Source: Branchiostoma lanceolatum (taxonomy: Eukaryota; Chordata; Leptocardii; Amphioxiformes; Branchiostomatidae). From it: a stretch of 64,000 nucleotides of DNA. How positions within the stretch are numbered: the first letter of the stretch is position 1; the number at the start of each line of letters is the position of its first letter. The translations under genes were made by a program, and so were the position numbers. Location of the stretch: contig NC_089736.1 of the NCBI RefSeq assembly GCF_035083965.1, positions 2,772,501 to 2,836,500 on the forward strand, given 5' to 3'. The notes under the pieces are model-generated. The model searched no databases. It was not told the origin of the DNA and worked only from the letters and a program-made list of their open reading frames with translations. Of this stretch, positions 9,730-20,062 are shown one piece after another.

Positions 9730-11945
9730 CCTCAGTATGTATAATGTCTTGTTGTAATGTACACAAAATGTATAGGAAAAGAGACTGAGATATAAAGCAT
9801 GAAGAATGTTCTAAATATTGTGATGTTCTAAAGACAGATATTGAGCCACTTTGGTCCATCTGGAATGGAGATATTGTCTTTGCTGAACTATTATTGTATA
9901 GCTTCTGGGTAAGGGTAATATTTTAAAGAGTTTAAAATGTCAAGCTTTGTCAAGAGTTGTGGCCAATAAAATTGTCTCTAAGTAAGAACTGACATTGTGT
10001 CCTCCAATTTATTGAATTGAATGAACTTTATGTATGGCAACATGTATTAATTCAAAACAACAACACTACAAGGCTAATCTAACCTACATGTACGTCAGTG
10101 ATACAAAATATCAATTTATTTGATAGAAAGGTCTACCTAGATCTAAACAAACAAACCTTCACTAACATCAGGGCCTGAAATTCATCTTTGGTTTTCTGAC
10201 ATTTTCATACTCTTCAATATAAGATTTGAGAAATTGGAAACAAGAAATCAAAGGTCTTATACATCCGTGAATATCTTTTATTTCTAAAGATTTCTAAATG
10301 CCATAGCCGGGCTATCTTTATCATGCGCTTTAACAGTTAATGCTCAACCACCCTGGGGTCCCAATTTGAGGTCATTGACCTCAGTAGGCAGACTAGCTTT
10401 CAATACACTAACTTTAACTGCATTTAGTTCGCATGGTTTTTATTTCGCGCTAAGGCGAAAATGGAGTGTTTGGGTGGTTTCAAGTTCGCGGCAGCGCTAC
10501 TGTCACATACTGGTACAGTATTGAACAAAAATGTTTGCGGTGGCTTTAAGTTCGCGGTCAAACGGTTGCCGCGAAAATCACGAACATAAAACCACCGCGA
10601 ACAATTCTGCATTTACCACACCACTTTCAGGAAGGGGATGTCAGCCTTTAATGCTGCAGTACCTGAAAAAGCTGCTAGAGGCAACATGATGCAACATACA
10701 TGTTTCAAGATGTGAAATTAATTTTCTGAAAAGATCCTGGTAATGATGAAAGACCTCTTGCATGATTTCAACACACCTTCCTATAGGCTGGTAGGATCCA
10801 CCCACACAGCAGGTGGACCAGAGAATGTTACAAACTTTGATTTGGCCACACACATTTGATTACCTGGTTCTCAGATTTTCAGAAAAAAAAAAATAACTTG
10901 CTTAATTTTCGAATAAGAGGAATATCGACTTCGAAACAGTGTCAGAGGAAGAAGTCCTACCTTGGTACACATTTTAGGGAGGGAATATACAACTTAGATG
11001 CAATTTTTCTCCCAGCCCTCTGTTTTTATTTTGTTCTCTTGCTGAATTTTTGGTAAGAAATATCTGAGAATAAAGGAAAATAAATTGGTGCACATGTACA
11101 CCTACGGTGAAAAAAATATCTAAGCAACTTTTTTCATCAAGGTGAGATGAGATGAAAGCTACAAATTACATGAAACATTTTGTTTCATCATCCCTTCAGC
11201 AGTTCTAAATCAACTTATTAGTCTACCAGTTTGAAGCACCACACCTCACCCAGAGCAGACTGGAGAAAACTTGTGTCTCCTAGTCCAGCAATTCTACCAG
11301 GAACAGTCTCCAAGACAGCTGCGTCCAAGCAGATTTCAATTTCGAGGCTCCACCTAAACAGTAAGTGTTGAGTCATGAATAATATCTTCCTCCAGTGTAA
11401 GATCATTAAGAAATCGCTTGTGGGCAAAAAGATATGATTGACTGTAAAGATATGTAAAGTAGTGGAAGACAAAATGCATTTCATCTTGGTTCTGTCAAAG
11501 ATAACGAAAGAAGTGAGCTTTTTCAAGAAGCCACAAAAATACACTCTAATTTGTCCGTGTTTACAGACGAAAAGAAAACTACACTCCTTCTGAAATACCA
11601 GAACCTTCACAAGTTACAGAACAAATGGGGTTCTTCGTCATCCACTGTTTCCAAAAAAGAAGTCGAGCCAACAAGCTTAGATTTAAAGCAATTGAGGGGA
11701 GAGAAGCCACACGTCCCACATTGTCATTGTTAAAATTGAATCAACGATAAGTATTGTATCTTTCTAACTACACCTGCTGCTGTGCCGCATGCCTGAAAGT
11801 GTGGTTATACTGGCTACACAGAAACAGAAATATCATTTGCAGTTAGCCTTTTGTCAAGAACTTATAATTATGATATCATCGTCATTGTTTACTTTAGGTT
11901 ACATGCATGTAATTAATAAGAAATCTGGGGGCCGTATATCATTCC
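9730..11945. other. Mostly non-coding; one MITE and weak exon-like stretches at 11.2-11.75 kb
   Basis: A ~200-bp palindromic MITE occupies 10417-10617. Stretches 11200-11360 and 11550-11740 look faintly coding on the plus strand: a Ser/Thr/Lys-rich open frame ending near a GT, then an acceptor TGTTTACAG followed by an open frame to TAA. I recognise no domain, and the frames may be chance. Bases 11770-11850 resemble 13139-13245 (GCCGCATGCCTG / GCCGCGTGCCTG, then GGCTACACAGAAACAGA), a local duplication upstream of NHL copy B. Confidence 0.35.
10417..10617. repeat. Palindromic MITE, TGTAAATGCAGAAATG family, copy 1
   Basis: The ends are inverted copies (AACTGCATTTAGTTCGC and GCGAACAATTCTGCATTTA). 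Inside are GGTGGTTTCAAGTTCGCGG-type blocks. Other copies: 22832-23039, 53960-54151 and 61445-61599. Confidence 0.8.
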
Positions 11946-11948
11946 TAT

Positions 11949-12326
11949 ACCCCGTGGCGCAAGCGGTAACGCAACCCCGCTGCTTCGCCTCCTGGATCAA
12001 ATTCCGTGGATCCGAAGGGCCCACGTTCGAACCTCAGTGGTCGACTCGAGCTCGGACATGTTGTAAGGGATTGCATTCGTCATTTCGGATGGTGACATAA
12101 AGCCGGCGGCCCCGTGTATGAGGGAGCTTTGGGCGTAAGCCTCAAGCGTCAAACCTCTGCACGTAAAAGAACCCAACACACTTATCGAGAAGAGTAGGGG
12201 TGACCCGGTGTGATTGGCCAAAAACGCGAGCCGTGGCAAAGCTGCATTGCACTACCGCTAGCTACTTGAAAAAGCATCATGCTTCACCTCAATTGAGGAT
12301 GCCTGCTGTACTACTTACTTTACTTA
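11949..12326 (+). mobile_element. tRNA-derived SINE, second family
   Basis: The head CCCGTGGCGCAAGCGGTAAC resembles a tRNA 5' half with box A, and CACGTTCGAACC resembles box B. The body has GTAAAAGAACCCAACACACTT and ACCCGGTGTGA. The same body occurs at 17816-18110, 20085-20230 and 60505-60933, and in antisense at 31990-32100. No clear target-site duplication was found. Confidence 0.7.
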
Positions 12327-12329
12327 TAA

Positions 12330-13348
12330 GCACATGATGCACATGTTACATCAACACTTTTCAATCTCATAATTAGTCTGCCACACACAGAGTAGGATCA
12401 GACCTGTTTTTCTCCCAACAGTGTTCTACAAATAGTATAACGTGGTGCATGGTGGATAAATATCTATCTTAACCTTTAGCACAGAAGTAGCAGTTTGGCA
12501 CTCCATTCTCTATTAGTTACAGAGTTAGGCAGCAGGGAGAAGGTTTAGCTCCTTTGTCTTGGACTTTTGCAATAAGTTGGACATTTGTGTTGCTTTAAAT
12601 GTCTTTTTGTTCACACTTTGCATTGCCTGATTCTTGGATGGATGAAACAGATCTAGAAGTGGCACTGACGATATATCTTAGCACTTAAAACCGTTAACGC
12701 AAAAAGATCAAATTACAATCCTTTATAACACAGGGCATATTTTCAGACTGAGAATTTGCAAAAGGTATAAGTTTACAAGTTAGCCAAGTCACTGCATAAT
12801 GTTCCTGGATATCAATTTTATCATGAGATATAGCGCTTACTACTCTTACAGCTAGGTACTATTGATTTAGGCTTAAGTACATGTATCAGCTGCTACTTGG
12901 TGTCACATGGCCAATCTGTGATTCATGATACCAAGTCTGACAAGTTGCAAGTTGCTACATGACAGTATACATATTTCGTATTTCCAGAGAACCTTAAATG
13001 ATTATGATTATAGTAGAATGGAACTCGTTGTCATCAAATACTGTAGGAACAAACTCTTCACTAAATACTGCTTTAAGGAACGGTTGCAGTCAGATGTCCA
13101 AAAGTTAAGTGTGACAGGCCGTTTAGTGTAATATAACCAGCTGCTGCCGCGCCGCGTGCCTGTGAAGCTGGTGTGTTACGCTGAAGGGCGGTTGTCCTGG
13201 CTACACAGATACAGATATACGTCTATATGCAATTATCATTTCTACTTGCAATCTTGTACTTTTCCCTACAAATTGTAGGGGGATATTTTGAGTTCTGGCA
13301 TTTGGACAAAATGACATTAAGAACTCTCTCATCCTGGCTTTTTCAATA
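12330..13348. other. 5' flank of NHL copy B, non-coding
   Basis: No exon can be supported. Bases 12496-12552 are an inverted copy of about 21795-21850 (CTTCTCCCAGCTGCCTAAC), a dispersed repeat. An acceptor ends at 13349, so a 5' UTR exon of the NHL gene may lie somewhere here. Confidence 0.35.
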
Positions 13349-13354
13349 GACACA

Positions 13355-16300
13355 ATGGACCAGTCAACCACTGGAGAAAACAATCTTACAAACCATGTGG
13401 AGCCAGAGGGGTTGACAAGCCCATCACAAAATGAAGATAAGCTACAATCCGATGATGTACATGTAAACGTACTGTATGCAGAAAACACTGCAGATTCAAA
13501 AAGAACATCAGCCTGTGTTAAAGGCTCTCTTGGTATTCAAGGACATGATGTGTTGGAGGAAGAGGCTGCGTACGTAGCTGACAATGATGACATCCCCTCC
13601 TCAGAAGTCGCTGACGTATATTTGATATCTGATAAAACTGAAGCTAAAGACTCCGCCATGTACACTGCCTCGGAGGAAAATGAGGAATTAGATCCTAACA
13701 CTATTGGAAACACAGAAGAAGCTAAACCCAAGCAAGCAGGAAGTACAGTTACTATGGATTTCAACACCAAGAGAAATGCTAACAGACCTCAACCAGACAC
13801 CAAAGAAGACGATGCTAAAAATCAGACCTGGCAAGATGAACTCTCTGAAGACATTGACATTGAACCTTACGCTGTTGCAGACATGTGTGATCACGAAACA
13901 TATCTCAGCACAGCAGCTTCAAAGGCACCACAAACAACAGGGCTTGGTGACACCGGCAAAACAGGCAGCGACCCTGATGCACAGGAGCCTCGGGATCCAA
14001 ACAACAAACAATTCCCAAACCCGATGTACGGAACAAACGTTCGCCAACAGGCTTCAGACGACTCCAGGAAAGACACGGGAGAACGCAAGCTTCAGACTCC
14101 TCTAAACCCAGCAGAACTTCATCCAAATCTACAGTACATTGGAGCAAATGGTGACCAACAAGCACAAGGTACTCTTACCTAATGATACATTTTGGAAACT
14201 TCTGACAGCAATTTTTCTTACTTAAAATGCCATTGGATATTCTCTAGTAAACATTCCGAGCAATAAACTGACAAGATAAAAACAGGGAGGAAAACTTGAC
14301 AACATTCAGAAATTGTGTTTACCTTCAAAGTACAGACTTTGCCATCTGACTTACATTTTTAACTTCGCCAAGAAGGTTATGTTTTGGGTAGCGTTTGTAT
14401 GTATGTGCGTACGTAGAAGGGCAGCATAATGAGAAGGCTTTAATGAATTGTCTTGATATTTGGTATGTGGGTAGGTCTAGATGAGACCTGGAAATGATTA
14501 GATTTTGGGTTGCCTAGTGACTTGTTACGGTACTGCAACGGAACTTCCTGTTTTGATATCTCCTGTTCTGGACATGCTATGGTCCTGATTATTTAGTGGT
14601 AGATAGCTCTTTGGACAGCGAGTAAGTGGTATAGGATTGGGCCCCCTATATAGTGGCTTTTTCACCTTTGCCGAGAAGGTTATGCAGAGGGTAAGCATTA
14701 ATTTGTGGGTGGGTTTGTTTGTGTGTGTGTAGTGGACCAGCATAACTCAAGAATGCCTTGATGGATTTTTTGATATTTGGTATGTTGGTAGGTTTTGATG
14801 AGACCTGAAAACGATTAGATTTTGGGCCACCTAGCGGCTTCTTACGATACTGCAGCGGAACTTCCTGTTTTGATATCTCGTGTTCTGGACATGCTATGGA
14901 ACTGATTTTTGAGTGGTAGATAGCTCTTTGGACAGCGAGTAAGTGGTTTAGGATTGGGCCCCCTAGTGGCTTTTTTGGAACTGCAGGAGCAGGTTTTGTG
15001 TCTGACTTTGAAAGGGAATAACTGAAGAAGGGCTTGATGGATGGTAATGATTTTTGGTAAGTAGATAGCTTGAGTGATGATGTACATGATTGAATACTTC
15101 TTATGCAAATCAGTTTCTAATTTGCATAATTAATGAGGAAAGTTTAATTGTTCATACATTTCGTAAGTGACTGTGGCAATCTTTAACTTTCTTTCCCTTG
15201 CAAATTGCAGCTTGCACACAGGTTTATTTTGAGTCCTGAATGAGATTGCCAGAAAAAGAGATTACATGTATGTGGAAAAAATTCTTACAGTTTGTTTCAG
15301 CTTTTCAATGGTTTAACTAATTGGACTATCGAACAGGCTGTTCTGCAGGGTATCGATGTTACTGCATCGCAGCTTGGGTGTTTTTTCTACTCCTTGTGAT
15401 TCCAGCAATCGCCATTGGACTACTCACAGCAGTCTATGGAAGCAACCCAGACATTCAAAGGGTAAGGTCATCAACCATGAATAGTTTCTTCTGACACGAT
15501 TTACCTGCTGACATTTTGCTGGACCATCTGCCCCCTTCCTCAGGGAAATAACAGGAGCCAGGCAATGATTATCTCCATGAAAAATGGAGATATAGTTTTG
15601 GGTGTGTGTGTCTGTGTGTGTGTGTGTGTGTATGTATGTGTGTGTGTGTATGTGTCTGTGTGTGTGTGTGTCTGTGTGTGTCTGTGTGTGTCTGTGTTTG
15701 TGTGTGTGTCTGTGTGTGTGTGTGTGTGTCTGTGTGTGTGTGTATGTGTGTATGTTTGTGTTTCCGCACTACTGTAGACAGCATAACTCCAGAACCTCTA
15801 GATGGATCATGCTGATATTTGGTATGTGGGCGGGTGTTGTGAAGCCGAAGTCCAAGGTTGATTTTGAGCCCCCTGGTATGTGACCTTGGTACTGCAGCAG
15901 AAATTCCATTTATGTATCTTTTGACCTGGATGTGCTATGGTCTTGATGTTTTGGTGGCAGATAGCTTGTGACGTAATCAAGACATGGTGTAGGTTTGGGC
16001 CCCGTAGCAGCTTGTTGTAATAGGTCTACCTTCAGAAGTTCTTACCATGGAAGCTCATCTGTGTCGGTAGTAATCATAATACAATGCTTAACTTTCTTCC
16101 AACACTAAAGGTATTCAAGGATCAAATTTTCAACGACCACTGTTGCCTTCTTCAGGATCAATAATGACCAATCACTTTTGAACGTAAACTCACGAGAGTT
16201 ACAGACACGTGACTTTACTGACAGTCAGAATACTGGACGCTGAACAGGACTACTTTATGGCCCCGTTCATGATTTATATTGAAAAAGTGAAACGGTTCAA

Positions 16301-19300
16301 ATTGTTTCAGCAAAATAAACAGTTCTACTTGTGACCATGAACGCTCCGTAATGGTTTCGTTCCGTTTTATTCTCAACCTCCTCGCGAGGTAGTCTGCAAT
16401 GGTTCTGAATAAAACGTTTTTTTAATTGTAACATCTTGCTATGGCCCCCAAGTTGAGTTCTAATAACTGGTCTAATGTGGAAACTTGTGCGCGAGAAACT
16501 TGATGGTATTCCTCAGAACCAGGAGGTGTACAAAGAAATCGCCAAGGGCCTGAAGGAACACGGCTTCCACAGGACAGCATAGTTGAATGGGCGTCAGAAG
16601 GATGACGGCTGAGACACAACGATTTACCGGTTTCGACCTTTTATTCAAAAGTCTTCATCAGAACAGGCTTCAACAGGACAGCAGTTCAGTGAAAGTTTAG
16701 CAATTTGTTTTATGATTTCAGAAGTTCTTATTCCAATTGGGGACTGGAAGCATTATTTCATCTTGTAAGTTCTTCCAACAGATTGTTTTTGTTGCTGTTT
16801 GTTACAGGCTAGCTCGAAAAATATGCAAGGCTCCAATGTAGCAGAGCCATCCAGTACCACTAGCACTATAGCTGTCACCACAAGCTCTCACGGTACCAAC
16901 AAAACCATCATTGAGGGCATCGATGGTACTAGTAATCCACCATCCACAATCCACCATAGCATCCATGACCCACCCATCCTTCGGAGCACTGATGGCAAGC
17001 CACTCAACCTTTGCAAAACTGATAGTACGAACTCACCCATCCACAAAAGTAAGTAGCATTATTAGGGGACCCATGAGGGAATCATTTCTTCACCTTGCCA
17101 ACACCTAATAGCACATAAAATATCCATTAACGATTTCTCATGTTATACTATCCACAAAGAAACACGCACCCGAAAATGCAACTTTCTTGGCAAAGGTTAT
17201 TATGATTATGATACTATCACACATTATGATACAGAAACAGCTTGTGAAGGGGAGACCATGCGGCTGTCTTGTGCAGCGGACAAGCTGCTTGTAATCAACG
17301 AAGCCTTCTATGGCCGGAGGACCAGAAATCTCTGTCGCTGTGGCTGGCTTTCGCGGAAGTGTAACATCAATTGTCAAAAAAACGATGACAGGTAAAAGCA
17401 CCATAGTGTCCCGATGGCGCAGTGGCAGGGTGAAAATTGGCCAAGAACCCAGAGCTACTGGGTTCAAATATGGGGTCCCCTTTGACGTTGTGGGGGGTGT
17501 CCCTGTGGTGTAGTGGTCTGCGCTTCTGTTTTTCACCACATCTGGTTCAAATAACTTGGACCAGAAGGACTGGGGTTCAAGCCCCAGGTAGAACACCTCT
17601 GGACAAGAGGCGCATTGAGTCATACCAAAGACTTTATGAAAATGGTGCATACTTCTGAAACAGTATGGAAGTTAAACACACTTCACTGCCAGTGGACTAG
17701 CCCCCTGCTACAGTGATTACAGTGTGGCCCAGGGCTATGAAAGGGAGGTGGGCACCGCCCTATACATCATTAATGGTGTGGGAGGATTTTAACTAACTTC
17801 AACTTTGACGTTGTGCCCTTTGGAAAGGCACTTTACACGACTTTCCTCACTTCACTCTGGTGTAAATGAGTTAGACTAAGGGTTAGGGACGTCCCTTGGA
17901 TAGGATGTTAAATGGAGGTCCCATGTTTGAGGAGAGCAACACCCCGAGCACGCAAAAGAACCCACCACACTTATCAAAAAGAGTAGGTGTCCTTCCCGGT
18001 GTGAGCGGATCAAATAGATCTGTCTGGACTTGCAGCTTGTACTGTTCAGTACAAACCTGGTGTGCTAACATAAGCCGTGAGGTGGTTAACCGGGTTATTA
18101 TGCAATAAAAACATACAAACAAATGATGCTCTAGAAGCTTGATGGTATCATTACCCTCCTAATATGGCTGATAATAATTTAGAAACTAAATACTCGTTTC
18201 TGTTGTGAAAAGAGTTTGTGCTAATATAATGGTTACCATAGGGTAATGCATGGTATAATTGTCATTCAAAACTGTTCTGTTCTTCTCTGTTTTGCATCAG
18301 TTTCCATTGAGACTATCATTATAATGGCCTCTTGTTGATGCATTTTAATTTCTACAGTACATGTAAATCCAAACAGTTTCAATGTAATATAATAAGACTG
18401 CGAGAAGCCAATGAAGTCTAAGTCATCTTGTATGATCTTGTCTCCTGGAACAGGCCAAACTCGGTCAGCCCCCATACCGCTGTAAGGCATAGATGCCAGG
18501 GCTCACCGAAGTGCAATATGCAAGTAACAATTCATACCTTTGGAGACCCCTGTCCGTACACCAAGAAGTACTTGGAGGTAACATACCACTGTGAAGGTGG
18601 GTACAAGTATCTACTTCAGAGTTGGTTTATCGAAGGCTGTAAGAAATATGAATTTCTCTCTACTATTCAGTATCTGAAGTAGGGAAATTTACTTAACACA
18701 TCACCGAAAAGAATTATTGCGAATCAATGGTAGGGTTATGTTTCTAGAACCTTACAGCATTCCAGGATTGGAATGTGACTTTTCAAGATCAAACTGCAGG
18801 TTATGAAGGCCCTCTTGTTGTGTGTTCCAAAATACTACTTAGAATAGGAGTCTGTAATTGTGCTGCATACAGTATTAATCTTGTAAGCTCTTGCTCATAT
18901 TTCATTCTTTATGAAGGAGTGCATGCATGTAACAAAACAGACTGAAAGGCCAAATACATTTTTGAGAATAGGTGCACCATGGCCAGTGCACCTAACCTAA
19001 AAATCTAGGTGCACAGAGAGAATTTTGGGTGCACAACAGCAATTCAGAGATTCAGAGAGATTAAGATCCTCTCTTTAGAACTTCAATCTGTGATTTAACA
19101 GCTAACCCCCCCCATTATGATTATGGATGCAACCTGGGCTGGCGGGAATGCTGACTATATCATATGCTTTACCCGCAGGGAGCACAGGAAGAATCATGTT
19201 TGGTGGGAAAGGAAAAGGACCTGGCCTGTTTAAGACTGCAAGAGGACTGACCGTGTCATTGGCTAACGAGATATTTGTGACCGATGTGCGCAACAAACGG

Positions 19301-20062
19301 ATCCAGGTCTTCAGTATGGAGGGTATTTTCCTCCGCAGTTTCCTGACAGGAGACTGGGAACCACAGGACATCTTCGCAGACCGCAACGATTCCCTGTGGG
19401 TCGTTTTGCACGGCAGATATAGAAAATTTCTTTATGAAAATGCCGTAATTCAGTACAGCAAAGAGGGCCATGTCCTTGCCAAGTTTCAATGCAATGGCAG
19501 ATTTAGACTCCATGGGATTGCCATGGACAAACTTTCTGACAAAATCATACTGACAATAGCACGATATTCTGGTACATTTGAATTGCCAATATATCCTACT
19601 GTGGGTATGATACCACATGCAGAGGCCGTGTGGTTTAGCCCTACTCACGCACTGACTGAACAAGAGACACGAACATGCAACATGAGCAGGTTTGCGTCGA
19701 CAGAAGAAGGACAGATGCCACAGTCTGTAACTGTGGACAAGAAAGGGAACATCTTAATCGCAGACATGGTGAACCATCGTGTTTTAAAGTACAACAAGAA
19801 TGGAGTCTACCTTTCCAGTTTTGGCAGTCGAGGTAGTGGAGCGGGGAATCTTCATCATCCCTCGGGAATCTGTGTGGAAAGTTTGGGCCACATCATTGTG
19901 GCTGACAGTTGGAACAGTCGGCTGGAGATGTTCACAGCTGAGGGAGATCATGTCTGCACCGTGGCCAAAATCAAGAGTCCTCAGCATGTTGCTGCAGGTG
20001 GGGAGGGGCAGCTTGTTGTGTCCAAAGTGTATGACTTTGTAACCATCTTTCCCAAATATTAG
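13355..20062 (+). CDS. NPxY-tail / TM / stalk / SUEL lectin / NHL-repeat membrane protein (copy B, intact)
   Basis: Six coding exons: 13355-14168, 15337-15461, 16808-17048, 17160-17391, 18454-18596 and 19179-20062. Phases match throughout, giving 812 aa. Exon 1: an acidic cytoplasmic tail with IEPYAV and PNPMYG. Exon 2: one TM helix after YRCYCIAAW (FFLLLVIPAIAIGLL). Exon 3: a Ser/Thr/Pro stalk with an N-K-T sequon. Exons 4-5: a SUEL/Gal_Lectin domain with ACEGE, LSCAADK, FYGR, FGDPC and KYLEVTYHC. Exon 6: the NHL domain with repeated SVTVDKKGNILIAD / GICVESLGHIIVAD blades, ending FVTIFPKY. No signal peptide is seen, so type II topology with both lectin and NHL outside is inferred. SUEL domains bind rhamnose or galactose in egg lectins and sit on latrophilins. 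NHL domains form beta-propellers. The SUEL cassette is flanked by phase-1 introns and copy A lacks it, so it was gained or lost as a module. Ligand unknown. The start is chosen by homology with copy A and an acceptor 6 bases upstream. Confidence 0.88.
14345..15060. repeat. Two tandem copies of a ~320-bp dispersed repeat in an NHL copy B intron
   Basis: Copies start with TTCGCCAAGAAGGTTATG (about 14365) and TTTGCCGAGAAGGTTATG (about 14667). They share GATATTTGGTATG, GAACTTCCTGTTTTGATATCTC and GGACAGCGAGTAAGTGG. Fragments of the family occur at 322-352, 15560-16020 and 33515-33590. Confidence 0.75.
15601..15765. repeat. (TG)n microsatellite
   Basis: About 165 bp of TG dinucleotides with interspersed TC, TA and TT steps. 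It lies inside a diverged copy of the 320-bp dispersed repeat in the 15462-16807 intron. The Cys/Val ORFs across it are artefacts. Confidence 0.9.
16020..16807. other. Intron sequence of NHL copy B, no gene seen
   Basis: Contains AT-rich sequence and a stretch at 16440-16620 that could suggest a short antisense frame. Nothing recognisable. It ends in the acceptor TTTGTTACAG at 16807. Confidence 0.35.
17407..18110 (+). mobile_element. tRNA-derived SINE split by a younger SINE
   Basis: The head at 17407-17480 has TGGCGCAGTGGCAGGG and a box B-like GGGTTCAAAT. The body at 17816-18110 has CTTTGGAAAGGCACTTTACACG, AAGAACCCACCACACTTAT and CCTTCCCGGTGTGAGCGG. The gap is filled by the 17493-17802 element. 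All of it lies within the intron that splits the SUEL domain. Confidence 0.75.
17493..17802 (+). mobile_element. SINE (same family as 8133-8457) nested in another SINE
   Basis: Starts GGGGTGTCCCTGTGGTGTAG as at 8.1 kb, with the same body and the same TTTTAACTAAC-like tail. Flanked by the 13-bp duplication CTTTGACGTTGTG at 17480-17492 and 17803-17815. Removing it restores the older SINE. Confidence 0.85.

Larger units (their letters stand above)
17160..18596 (+). other. SUEL-type lectin domain cassette (exons 17160-17391 and 18454-18596)
   Basis: The first exon encodes TETACEGETMRLSC, ADKLLVINEAFYGRR and several Cys. The second encodes RCQGSPKCNMQV, FGDPC and KYLEVTYHC. The codon is split 2+1 across the intron (AG|G, Arg). 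The whole cassette enters after one base and leaves after one base (symmetrical 1-1), so removing it keeps the NHL frame. The first acceptor (TATCCACAAAG) has a weak pyrimidine tract, so the exon could be alternatively used. Confidence 0.85.

Noticed and set aside
15565..15883. Cys/Val and Thr/His ORFs
   Set aside because: Low-complexity translation of a (TG)n microsatellite.
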